Shown here piece by piece: positions 35,992 to 44,600 of a DNA stretch of 64,000 nt. The stretch lies in the NCBI RefSeq assembly GCF_014207985.1, contig NZ_JACHMI010000001.1:5439001-5503000 (forward strand). The letters are read 5' to 3'. The translations under genes and the position numbers were made by a program. The DNA is from Nonomuraea rubra. Lineage in GTDB: Bacteria; Actinomycetota; Actinomycetes; Streptosporangiales; Streptosporangiaceae. Position 1 is the stretch's first letter, and each line of letters starts with the position of its first letter. A model generated the notes under the pieces. It ran no database searches, was not told where the DNA came from, and was given only the letters and a program-made list of their open reading frames with translations.

Positions 35992-36007
35992 CTGTGAACG
36001 TGCACAG
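35992..36007. promoter_or_regulatory. Palindrome CTGTGAACGTGCACAG, copy 2
   Basis: Identical to 32028-32043 and 184 bp upstream of the CBM32-GH53 start, a suitable place for a LacI-family repressor. Confidence 0.6.
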
Positions 36008-36190
36008 AACAAATTCGCGAAATTCGCACACCAACGCCTAACCCCTACCCAGGGATGCGATCCAAGACGGGATGGCATCCGTCCACACCAAGATGTCGCG
36101 CCCGGAAAGCGGGCGCCATTCGCTGCAACCTTCCGGCTGAGCATCACCAACTGCCTGGCCAACGCGTAGCCGCACACGACGAGAGGAATC

Positions 36191-38089
36191 ATGATCAATA
36201 GATCTGGGACGCGCGTCACCGCGGCACTCACTGTGCTCGTGGCCGTGCTGGTGGCCGGGATGTTCACGGCGCCCGCGCCGGCGTACGCCATCTTCGGCAC
36301 CGCGGACATCAAGCCGATCGAAAGCAACATCGCCGCCAAGTTCTGGGCCTCCGCCACGGCAAGCAGCGGCTCACCCACCGCACGACTGGCCATTGACGGA
36401 GACCCGGCAACATCCTGGTACGCCGACGACTCCAGGGCCCGTCAGCGGCTGACCGTCGACCTTGGCGGCGCCTACGACAATCTGCGGAAGGTCAAGGTGA
36501 TCTTCGCGGACCGTGGCATGGTGTACCGGTACGTCATCGAGGCCTCGTCCGACGGTCGCCGGTGGACCAAGATCGCCGATACATCCCGCAATCGAGCCGC
36601 GTCACGGGGAGCAGTGCACTTGTTCACCCGGCCGGGAACACGCTTCGTCCGGCTCACGGTCACCGGCGCGTCAGGCCATCCCAAGGTCGGGGTGAGCGAG
36701 ATCCAGATCTTCAACTACCTGCGCGACGACCTCATCCTCGGCGCCGACCTGTCCTGGGTGGACGACGTCCAGACCCGGGACTACTGGGTCAGCCCCTTGG
36801 CCGCCGACCGGGGCGCCGGACCGCGCCTACTCGACGTGGCCAAGGACCGCGGCATGGAGTACGCCCGGCTGCGGATCTTCAACGAGCCGAGGGACGAAAG
36901 CACCGGCGAACCGACACCGGTCCCGCGCCAGGGGCCGGAACGCTCGCTGCAGTCAGCACGGTGGATCAAGGACCGGAGCATGGGGCTCGGCATCGACTTC
37001 CACTACGCGGACTCCTGGGCGGACCCGGCCAAGCAGCCGAAACCGCGCGCCTGGGCCGAGTTGGAGTTCGACGATCTGACACAGGCGGTGTACGACTTCA
37101 CCGGCGACTACCTCCGCCGGCTGATCAAGCAGGGCACCACGCCGGACAAGGTCGCCGTCGGAAATGAGATCATCAACGGCTTCCTGTACGGCAGCGAGGC
37201 GGCCCTCATCGGCACGACCAACCCGCCGTACTTCGTCAACCAGGCCGACATCTACCAGTCGAAGCCCGGCGGCGGCCTGCTGTGGCGCTACTGGCAGTCG
37301 ACCGACCCGGTCGAGCAGGGGCTCTACAACGAGGCGTGGGACCGGTTCACCACATTGGCGGCGGCCGGGATCAAGGCCGTCCGCGATACGTCGCCGAAGA
37401 CCAAGGTGGAGATCCATGTGATCGTCGACGCCGGACGGCTCGCCAAGACCATGGAGTTCTGGAGCCAGTTCCTCACCCGGGTCAAGGCCAAAGGCCAGAA
37501 CCCTGACGTGCTCGCGATCTCTTACTATCCGGAGTGGCACGGTTCGCCCGACGCACTGGATGTCAACCTGCACACGATCGCGACGACCTACCCCGACTAC
37601 GAAATCGACATCGCCGAGACCGCCTACCCCGCGTCCGGCGGCGACGGCTCGCCATTGCCCAACTCACCCTTCCCACGCACCGTCCAGGGCCAGGCAGACG
37701 CCATCCAGCGGGTCTTCCAGGCCGCCAATGACGTGGTCGACAACCAGGGTGCCGGCGTGCTGGTCTGGGAGCCGGCGGGCTACCAGCCGATGTTCCGGGC
37801 CGTGCCCGAGTTGCCCAACACCTGGGAGCCGCACGCGTCGATCAACGTGTTCAACGCGAGCCAGGCCAGGCACATCCTTGAAGACACCGTCTACATCACC
37901 ACCCGGGTGGGCAGGACTCCAGCACTTCCCTCCTCCATCCGCAAGCTCACCACCGCAAACAACGCCATCACCACAATCCCCGTTCGCTGGCAGGCGCTGC
38001 CGGACGGGGCAACCGACACGCCCGGTGAGGTCGTCATCGTCGGGACGACGGCGCTGGGCAAGGTCACCGCAGTCATCGACGTCATCTAG
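36191..38089 (+). CDS. Secreted CBM32 (F5/8C) plus GH53 endo-galactanase with C-terminal Ig-like domain
   Basis: 632 residues from ATG 36191 after GAGAGGAATC. The signal peptide ends at AYA. Residues about 48-175 are a discoidin/CBM32 fold (ATASSGSPTARLAIDGDPAT, SWYADDS, RFVRLTVTG), usually galactose-binding. The GH53 domain starts ILGADLSWVDDVQTRDYWVS, with acid/base Glu in VAVGNEIINGF and nucleophile in IDIAETAYP. The last 65 residues look like a bacterial Ig-like (Big_4) domain (IRKLTTANNAITTIPVRWQA). It is larger than the GH53 at 33082 and probably the polymer-bound galactanase of the pair. Confidence 0.9.
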   Translation: MINRSGTRVTAALTVLVAVLVAGMFTAPAPAYAIFGTADIKPIESNIAAKFWASATASSGSPTARLAIDGDPATSWYADDSRARQRLTVDLGGAYDNLRKVKVIFADRGMVYRYVIEASSDGRRWTKIADTSRNRAASRGAVHLFTRPGTRFVRLTVTGASGHPKVGVSEIQIFNYLRDDLILGADLSWVDDVQTRDYWVSPLAADRGAGPRLLDVAKDRGMEYARLRIFNEPRDESTGEPTPVPRQGPERSLQSARWIKDRSMGLGIDFHYADSWADPAKQPKPRAWAELEFDDLTQAVYDFTGDYLRRLIKQGTTPDKVAVGNEIINGFLYGSEAALIGTTNPPYFVNQADIYQSKPGGGLLWRYWQSTDPVEQGLYNEAWDRFTTLAAAGIKAVRDTSPKTKVEIHVIVDAGRLAKTMEFWSQFLTRVKAKGQNPDVLAISYYPEWHGSPDALDVNLHTIATTYPDYEIDIAETAYPASGGDGSPLPNSPFPRTVQGQADAIQRVFQAANDVVDNQGAGVLVWEPAGYQPMFRAVPELPNTWEPHASINVFNASQARHILEDTVYITTRVGRTPALPSSIRKLTTANNAITTIPVRWQALPDGATDTPGEVVIVGTTALGKVTAVIDVI

Positions 38090-38337
38090 CGACGCGGTCA
38101 ACGTGATAAGTTCCTGCTCTCCGGCGAGGTACAGGTCGAGGTCCACGCCAAGGCCCTCAACCTCACCCCCGGGGCTGAAGCGTTCTCATCTGGTATCCGG
38201 CCTGGTGGCCCACCGTCCCCTGCTCAGCGCCGCCGTGGCGCTCCTACTGGGCCCCCACTCGCCGGGTAGCCCCGGTGCATTGCTGCACCGAGGCCCCCCT
38301 CAGAACAGAGGGGCGTACTCGCACCCTTCAACCCGGC

Positions 38338-38605
38338 GCGAACTGCGCCGACGCCGGATCAAGCACACCATCCCCGAACGGCGTGACCAGATCGCGGCCC
38401 GCAGAAGAAAGGCTCGGCCGACGGCCGCCCACCAGCGTTCGACGAGGAGATCTACAAGCAGCGCAACACCATGGAACGGGCATTCAACCGCCTGAAGCAG
38501 TGGCGCGGCATCGCCAGCCGCTACGACAAGCACGCCCCGGCCTTCCCCGGCGGCGTCCTACTCGCCGCAACAATCATCACCACTCGCACCGCATCCCGGA
38601 ATTAG
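38338..38605 (+). pseudogene. IS5-family transposase, C-terminal relic
   Basis: Reads LRRRRIKHTIPERRDQIAAR, then after a frame change GRPPAFDEEIYKQRNTMERA and FNRLKQWRGIASRYDKHA, ending TIITTRTASRN at 38605. This is the catalytic Glu end (ERAFNRLKQWRGIATRYDK type) of IS5/IS427 transposases. The rest of the element is missing. It marks the junction between the pectin locus and the aromatic operon. Confidence 0.8.
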
Positions 38606-38634
38606 GAGACACGCCCTCGTCGCTCCCGGCGGGT

Positions 38635-39843
38635 TCACCGGGAGCCGAGCGTGGATGCGGCCGCGAGGCGGGTGCCCTGTCGCCAGACCGCGCGAATCGA
38701 CAGGCTGTCGTTGATGGTCGTGGTGGGATCACCGTCGACCAGGACGAGATCTGCCCGCAGGCCTTGCTCGACGCGGCCCCGATCGTGGAGGCCGAACCGT
38801 CGTGCTGTCAGTGATGTCGCCGAGCGCAGGGCTTCGGCGGGGCTGTGACCGGCCTGTACGAACAGTTGCAGCTCGCCGTGCAGACTTGCTCCGTGGGTCA
38901 CGCCGCGCACGGCCAGGGCCGCGGCGTCGGTGCCTGCGATCACGTCGACTCCAGCCTGGCGCAGGGCTGCGATCGTGGCCAGTGCCATGTCGAAGTGCGA
39001 GGCGGGCAAGCCGCCGAACGTGTCGGAGAGGTGCGCCCGCAATTCCGGCGAGAGCTTTCCCGCAACGCGGGGATCTTGTGCCAGGTTCGTGCTGTGCGAC
39101 AGCCCGACGATGGAGGCAAGGGGAGTCAGTGTCGGCACCACGAACACGTTCGCGCCGGCGATGCGGTCGACGATCTCCGGGGTGTGGGCCGTGTCGGCGA
39201 ACAGATGGGCGAGGCCGTCGGCGCCGGCGTCGACCATCTGTTCGGTCTCGTGCAGCGTCATGGCGTGGGCCATCACCATTTTCCCGCGAGCGTGCGCCTC
39301 GGCGATCACGGCGGTGTGAATCTCCAGTGGTACGTGCGGCAACTGGAAGCCGAACGCCCCGCCACTTTCGGCTATCAGCTTGATGTAGTCGGCGCCCTCG
39401 CTGATCCGGTCGTCGACGAACCCGGCCGCCTCCGCCACGGTGGTCGCGGTCGGCCAGACCGGATCGTTGAGGCCCTTCCGTAACTGGTGGGGGTGGCCGC
39501 CGGGGTGGGTGAGCGAAAAGGAGGCGCTCCGCACGTCCGCGAAAGTCCGGTCGGCCTCGGCCTCGGCTCGCAGCGGAATCATGGTGGCGGGGACCGAGCC
39601 CATGTCGAGTTCGGTGGTGACGCCGAAGGCCAGCGCCTGGCGCAGCATCGCGGCATCGGTGTGGGTGTGTGCGTCGATCAGGCCCGGCAGCAGGGTTGCG
39701 CCGGTGGCGTCGACGACTTCCACCCCGGTGACACGCGGCCCGCCCACCGAGACGATGACGCCGTCGGCGACGTGCACGTCGACCTGGCCCAGGTTCTTCT
39801 CGCCGTCGAACACCTTCGCACCGACGATGACGAACTCGTTCAT
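38635..39843 (-). CDS. Amidohydrolase-family protein (imidazolonepropionase/prolidase-like)
   Basis: 402 residues from ATG 39843, preceded by GGGGAG. The metal site is complete: HxH in GLIDAHTHTDA, Lys in DYIKLIAESG, His in VMAHAMT and GLAHLFADTAHT, Asp in DVIAGTDAAALA. The family hydrolyses cyclic amides, lactones or C-N bonds in the cytoplasm. No signal peptide. It lies at the 3' end of the aromatic operon and could act on a ring-cleavage lactone or amide, but its substrate cannot be read. Confidence 0.85.
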   Translation of the reverse strand: MNEFVIVGAKVFDGEKNLGQVDVHVADGVIVSVGGPRVTGVEVVDATGATLLPGLIDAHTHTDAAMLRQALAFGVTTELDMGSVPATMIPLRAEAEADRTFADVRSASFSLTHPGGHPHQLRKGLNDPVWPTATTVAEAAGFVDDRISEGADYIKLIAESGGAFGFQLPHVPLEIHTAVIAEAHARGKMVMAHAMTLHETEQMVDAGADGLAHLFADTAHTPEIVDRIAGANVFVVPTLTPLASIVGLSHSTNLAQDPRVAGKLSPELRAHLSDTFGGLPASHFDMALATIAALRQAGVDVIAGTDAAALAVRGVTHGASLHGELQLFVQAGHSPAEALRSATSLTARRFGLHDRGRVEQGLRADLVLVDGDPTTTINDSLSIRAVWRQGTRLAAASTLGSR

Positions 39844-40013
39844 CGGACTCCCCTCGCAATGCTGGACGTGTACTGGTTCGGGCTTCACGGCTACGACGTC
39901 TGCCGGACCGGCAGGATGACCGCCGAAGGGTGTTCGGGGGGCGTGGTGACCGTCTGTTCGGCTGGGCGGGCGACGGCGACCTCACGGGGGTCGCCGTTCC
40001 GGACAGACTGGGC

Positions 40014-40433
40014 CTACCGGCCCCGTCGTGCGGGTGGGATGGGAATCGGCTCGACTCCTGGCACGACGCGGGTGGTCAGGGTGCCGAGTTGTTCGACGGT
40101 GACGGTGACGACGTCGCCGGGGCGGATCTCGGTGCCGGGGGAGGCGTAGGCGATCATGTCGGCGTAGGAGAACGCCATGGACGACCAGCGGTCCTGCCCC
40201 AGCCGTTCGCCGTTGATCTCGACGGTCATCGTCAGGTCGAACGAGGTGTCGGTGCGCCAGGGTTGCAGTTCGTCGGGGGTGACCAGGACCGGTCCGAGGG
40301 TGGTGGCGGTGTCCTTGCCCTTGGTGGGGCCGAGCCGGACCTGCATCTCGGCGAACTGGACGTCGCGGGCCGACCAGTCGACGAGGATGGTGTAGCCGGC
40401 AACGTAGGCGTCGGCGTGGGTCACGAACCGCAC
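40014..40433 (-). pseudogene. Fumarylacetoacetate hydrolase-family protein with large internal deletion
   Basis: From GTG 40433 (RBS AAGGGAAG) the frame begins RFVTHAD and jumps straight to AYVAGYTILVDWSARDVQFA, the middle of the FAA-hydrolase fold, then GPTKGKDTATTLGPVLVTPD and the usual C-terminus. About half of a normal 280-residue protein is missing, including the E-x-E metal ligands. The reading frame is intact after the deletion, so a short protein may be made, but activity is unlikely. Confidence 0.7.
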
Positions 40434-40447
40434 AGTCGCGCTTCCCT

Positions 40448-41262
40448 TCAGACGGAGGTGTGCATCGGGCGGCCGAGCCAGGCGATCGCGTTCCGAAGGC
40501 GGCGATCACGTCGAGGTCCCGGCCGGCGTGGTCGGCGTAGGCGCGGTGCAGGTTGAGCACGATCCGTTCGGCGTCGGCCCAGCCCGTGAACTCGCCCAGG
40601 TCGACCTGGCGGGCGGCCTGCAGGGGCGTCAGACCCCGGGAGAGCCCATCCTGGGCGGTGTCGAGGACGAGCCGGTAAGAGCGGCGGTGCTCGTCCAGGA
40701 CCCGGGTGATGCCGGTGCCGGTGAGGACCGGGCCGTGGCCGGGGACGACGACGTCGGGTTGCAGGGACTCCAGCCAGTCGACCGCGGCGAGGGCCCCGTC
40801 CACCGAGCCCATGAAGACCAGCGGGGTGAGTCCGGCGAACACCAGATCGCCGGAGAACAGCACGCGCTCTTCGGGCAGCCAGGCGATCAGATCTCCGGTG
40901 GTGTGCGCCGGGCTGCCGGGGTGCAGCAGCTCGATCCGCCGACCTGCGACGTGCAGAGTGAGTGCGGAGCCGGCCGAGATGTCGGGAAGCCTGCGGGCCA
41001 CCGGCCCCCAGTCCGGGACCGGGTTCCACAGCGGTGGGCAGCCGTCGATGATCGGGTGGGCCTGAAGCCCTTCCCGCATCCGGCTGTGCCCGACGATCAC
41101 TGTCGTGGAGGGGAGGAGGCTGTTGCCGTAGGTGTGGTCACCGTGCTGATGGGTGTTCACCGCCAGCCGGACGGGCGCCCCGCCGGTGGCCGTGTCCACG
41201 GCGTCGAGAAACCGGCGGGTGCGAGCCGCGGTGGCGCAGGTGTCGATCACCAGGACCCCCGT
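40448..41262 (-). pseudogene. Metallo-beta-lactamase-fold hydrolase, 5' truncated and frameshifted
   Basis: Core motifs are VLVIDTCATAARTRRFL, NTHQHGDHTYGN (HxHxDH-like), SPAHTTGDLIAWLPEERVLF, SGDLVFAG and VVPGHGPVLTG. The first strands are missing: the frame is joined to the start of an FAA-hydrolase gene (41263-41317). Near 40497 one base is lost (TTCGGAAC where TTCCGGAAC would continue), after which the true ending NAIAWLGRPMHTSV lies in the next frame and stops at 40448. The active site is kept, but two lesions make function doubtful. Confidence 0.75.
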
Positions 41263-41317
41263 CCTTCACGGTGGCGACGCGGCGGCGACCGTGCCGTTCG
41301 TACCTGGCGAAACGCAT
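41263..41317 (-). pseudogene. FAA-hydrolase N-terminal stub
   Basis: ATG 41317 (GAGGA upstream) reads MRFARYERHGRRRVATVKDG, the usual N-terminus of FAA-hydrolase proteins, then runs out of frame into the lactamase-fold gene. This is a fusion junction from a deletion. Confidence 0.6.
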
Positions 41318-41410
41318 GGCAATCCTCAGGATCCGGGTGAGTTGGCACAGGCCGGGGGCGCGGGGGCATGGCAGAGCGGGGAGTGCGCCGAGCCCCCTGG
41401 GCCAAGGGGG

Positions 41411-42349
41411 TCAGACCGGCGGAGCGACGAAGACGCCGCGGTCGACGTCGTTGTGCATCTCCTTGGCGATCATCTCGTTCATTGGGTTGGCCGTGCCCCA
41501 CTGGTCGGCGTTCTCGGGCTTCGTCAGGTCGTAGATGTGCGGGTGCCAGGTGTCCTCGTCCAGCTCTTCGAGCTCGGTGGTGTACTCCACGGTGTTGCCG
41601 TGCGGGTCGAGGAAGTACGTGAAGGTGTTGTCGCCCGCCATGTGCCGTCCGGGGCCCCAGATCTTGGTGGCGCCGGAGCGCATCACGCGGCCGGAGCCGC
41701 GCATGTACTCGTCGATGCCGCGCATCTCGAAGGAGAGGTGTTGCAGGGAGGTGTGCGGGCCGCGGGCAATGGCCATGGAGTGGTGCTGGTTGCTGATCCG
41801 CATGAAGTGCATGAGCTCGCCCATGTGCGGGATGCTCATCGTGTCGGACAGCCGGAAGTCGAGGTGCTGCTCGTACCAGGCGCGGGTGGCGTTGATGTCG
41901 GTGGAGTTCAGGACGACGTGCGAGAGACGGACGGGGATGGCCTCCTTCTCCTCGACACGGCGGTGCTTGCGTGCCTCGACGTCGGCGGAGACCTCGATGG
42001 TGCGGCCGTCGATGTCGAAGAAGCGGAAGCCGTAGCCGCCGCCGGGGGTGTCGAGCTTGCCGGGCTGGGAGATCAACTGCACGCCACCCGAGAGCAGTTG
42101 CTCGGCGAGCGTGTCCACGTCGGCGGGACTCGCGGCACCGTAGGAGATGAGGTCGAGGCGCTTCTCCCCGGCTTTGCGGAGCCGGACGATGTACTGCTCG
42201 GGGGAGCCCTCGGCGGCCAGGAAGGAGATGCCGGAGTCCTCGGCGACCTTGGTCAGGCCCCAGACGCCGGCGTAGAAGTCGAGTTGCTTGTCGTAGTCCG
42301 GCACGGCGAGGTCGACGTGCCGCAAATGGGTAAGTAGACGGTTGGTCAT
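41411..42349 (-). CDS. Two-domain VOC extradiol (catechol 2,3-type) dioxygenase
   Basis: 312 residues from ATG 42349. Two VOC repeats are visible, about 7-122 (THLRHVDLAVPDYDKQLDFY) and 140-275 (RLSHVVLNSTDINATRAWYE). The catalytic iron ligands fit type I extradiol enzymes in the second domain: His in RLSHVVL, His in LQHLSFEMR, Glu in GNTVEYTTE. It should open a catechol-type ring next to the two hydroxyls, giving a semialdehyde or keto acid for the FAA-fold hydrolase. It follows the amidohydrolase gene (start 43379, stop 42360) by 10 bp. Confidence 0.88.
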   Translation of the reverse strand: MTNRLLTHLRHVDLAVPDYDKQLDFYAGVWGLTKVAEDSGISFLAAEGSPEQYIVRLRKAGEKRLDLISYGAASPADVDTLAEQLLSGGVQLISQPGKLDTPGGGYGFRFFDIDGRTIEVSADVEARKHRRVEEKEAIPVRLSHVVLNSTDINATRAWYEQHLDFRLSDTMSIPHMGELMHFMRISNQHHSMAIARGPHTSLQHLSFEMRGIDEYMRGSGRVMRSGATKIWGPGRHMAGDNTFTYFLDPHGNTVEYTTELEELDEDTWHPHIYDLTKPENADQWGTANPMNEMIAKEMHNDVDRGVFVAPPV

Positions 42350-42359
42350 GTCGGACTCC

Positions 42360-43379
42360 TCAGGTGAGGCACAGCAGCGCTGCCGCGTTGCGGCCGCGCA
42401 CGGCGTGGAAGTGCGGATCGGGTAGGTCCTCGACGGCGCGCAGCGCGCCGATCGGGTCGTCGGTGCCCATGTCGAAGGGGAAGTCGGAGCCGAGCAGCAC
42501 CCGGTCGGGGCCGGCCACCCGGATCAGTTCGCGCAGGACGTGCGGGTCGTGGACAAGGGAGTCGAAGTACAGCCGCCGGAGGTAGCTGCTGGGCGGGTGC
42601 GCGCAGCAGCGGGCGTCGGTGCGGGCACGCCAGGCGTGGTCGGAGCGGCCGATGTGGGTGGGCAGGTAGCCGCCGCCGTGGGCGGCGACGACGCGCAAGC
42701 CGGGATGGTTGTCCAGGACGCCGGAGAAGATGAGGTGGGAGAGCGCGACGGCGTTCTCGGCGGGCTGGCCGACGGTGTTGGACAGGTACCAGCGGTCGAG
42801 GCGTTCGTCGAGTGTGCAGCCGAAGGGGTGCAGGAAGAGGATCGCCCCGGTTTCCTCCGCACGCTTCCAGAACGGTTCGTATGCGGGGTCCGACAGCTCG
42901 CGCCCTGGCGCGTGGCTGGAGATTTCGACACCGCGCAGGCCCAAGCCGAGGGCGTGGTCGAGCGCTTCGACGGCGAGGGCCGGGTGCTGGAGTGGGACGA
43001 GGCCGAGGCCGTGCAGTCGTTCCGGGGCTTGGGCGACGTGCTCGGCGGTGCCGGCGTTGGCCTGTTCGCAGACCGTGCGGGCCAGGGCCTCCTCGGCCCA
43101 GTAGTGGTAGTGCGAGGGGGAGGGCGAGACCAGTTGGACGTCGATCCCGGAGGCGTCCATCGCGGCGAGCCGGGCCTTGACGTCGGTCAGTTTCGGGACG
43201 CGGTCGCGGAACATCGGGCCGCTGACGGCAAGAGCCTCGGGGCCGTTGCGGCGGGCCTCGAGAGCGCGGGCGGCGGCCAGGGCGGGGTGTCCTGCGACGG
43301 CGTCCTCGATCCGCGGGAGCAGGACGTGCGCGTGCACGTCGATCGTGGGTGCGCTGCTCAGCGGACTGACGGAGTTCAC
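42360..43379 (-). CDS. ACMSD-like amidohydrolase (probable aromatic acid decarboxylase)
   Basis: 339 residues from the GTG at 43379, with AAGGAG upstream and a GTGA overlap with the monooxygenase stop. Metal ligands fit amidohydrolase family 2: TIDVHAHVLLP, FLHPFGC, VVAAHGGGYLP and LLGSDFPFD. The family includes gamma-resorcylate and carboxyvanillate decarboxylases. In this operon it would remove CO2 from a hydroxylated aromatic acid before ring cleavage, though hydrolysis is an alternative. Confidence 0.85.
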   Translation of the reverse strand: MNSVSPLSSAPTIDVHAHVLLPRIEDAVAGHPALAAARALEARRNGPEALAVSGPMFRDRVPKLTDVKARLAAMDASGIDVQLVSPSPSHYHYWAEEALARTVCEQANAGTAEHVAQAPERLHGLGLVPLQHPALAVEALDHALGLGLRGVEISSHAPGRELSDPAYEPFWKRAEETGAILFLHPFGCTLDERLDRWYLSNTVGQPAENAVALSHLIFSGVLDNHPGLRVVAAHGGGYLPTHIGRSDHAWRARTDARCCAHPPSSYLRRLYFDSLVHDPHVLRELIRVAGPDRVLLGSDFPFDMGTDDPIGALRAVEDLPDPHFHAVRGRNAAALLCLT

Positions 43380-44515
43380 GGGGTCTCCTTGATGACGGAC
43401 ATCGTGCGGTACATCAGACCGGGCATGTCGGCGTTCCGGACGCCGTCCAGCTGCCACTGACCGAGTTGCACCGAGGCCTCGACCACCGTGCGGACACGGT
43501 CGATCCGGCGTTCGTAGAAGCCGGTCAGCAGGGCGTCCAGAGAACTCCAGTCCTGCTCCTCGCTCAGCATCTCGGCCAGCACGGAGGCGTCTTCCAGCGA
43601 CATGGCCGCGCCCTGGGCGAGGGTGGGGGGACAGGCGTGGGCGGCGTCGCCGATCAGGACGACCCGGCCGCGGTGCCAGGAGCCCTCGACGAGCAGCCGG
43701 GTGAACCACGTGTAGTTGACCTTGGCCGGATCGGTGATGCTCGCGGCGATCTCCGGCCACACGCCGCCGTAGCCCGCGGCCAGCCGGCGCATCTCCTCCG
43801 CGTAGGAGGCAGGGGCGATGGCGGTGCGGTCGCGGTTGGCCTCCACGAGGTAGGCGTACATGGTGTTCTGGCTGGTGGGGCAGTAACCGGCGATGTAGCA
43901 GGGGCCGCCGTAGCTCAGGTCGGAGCGCTCCACGCCCTCGGGGCGGTGCGTGGCGACGCGCCAGATGGCCATGCCGGTCGGCTCGGGCTTGTCGCTGATG
44001 CCGATCATGGCGCGGGTGGTGGAGTTGACGCCGTCGGCGGCGATGACGAGGTCGTAGCGCCCCTCGGTGCCGTCGCTGAAGCGGACGGCGACACCGGTCC
44101 CGTCCTGGGTCAGCTCGTTCGCGATGGTCCCGAGGCGCACGCTCGCGCCGCTGGCGCGGACGGCCTCGCACAGGATCTCCTGAAGCTGTGCCCGCTGCAT
44201 GCCGGCGGTCGCGGGCAGATCCTCGCCACCCGTGCGGATGCCCTGTTGGACGTGGAACACCGTCCCGTCGGGCGCGGCCAGGCCCACGGAGTCGAAGGCG
44301 TAGCCGGTCTCCTGGACCTTGTCCCACACACCCAGTTCGCGCAGGACGCGCAGCGCGTTGCCCTGGAGGGTGATACCGGAGCCGAGGACGTTCCAGTCGG
44401 GCTGGGCCTCGATCAGGTCCACGGTGGTGCCCGCCCGCCTCAGCAGCACGGTCACGGCGTTGCCGGACGCGCCACCGCCGATGACGAGGACGTTGTGAGG
44501 ACGGGGATCTGTCAT
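43376..44515 (-). CDS. FAD-dependent aromatic monooxygenase (group A)
   Basis: 379 residues from ATG 44515, after AGGAGA. The FAD motifs are present: VLVIGGGASGNAVTVLLRRA (GxGxxG), the DG motif VIAADGVNSTTRAMIG, and the GD motif VVLIGDAAHACPPTLAQGAA. It is a single-component NAD(P)H-using hydroxylase of the p-hydroxybenzoate type and would add a hydroxyl to the ring. There is no membrane segment. It is second in the operon, 85 bp after the FAA-hydrolase gene. Confidence 0.88.
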   Translation of the reverse strand: MTDPRPHNVLVIGGGASGNAVTVLLRRAGTTVDLIEAQPDWNVLGSGITLQGNALRVLRELGVWDKVQETGYAFDSVGLAAPDGTVFHVQQGIRTGGEDLPATAGMQRAQLQEILCEAVRASGASVRLGTIANELTQDGTGVAVRFSDGTEGRYDLVIAADGVNSTTRAMIGISDKPEPTGMAIWRVATHRPEGVERSDLSYGGPCYIAGYCPTSQNTMYAYLVEANRDRTAIAPASYAEEMRRLAAGYGGVWPEIAASITDPAKVNYTWFTRLLVEGSWHRGRVVLIGDAAHACPPTLAQGAAMSLEDASVLAEMLSEEQDWSSLDALLTGFYERRIDRVRTVVEASVQLGQWQLDGVRNADMPGLMYRTMSVIKETP

Positions 44516-44600
44516 GGCGTCTCCTGCGAGGGGCCGCACGGCGTGGGCGGCAAGGCGGGGCCGGGCGCGGCTATCGGGGCCGCCCGGCCGTTTCAGGGCG

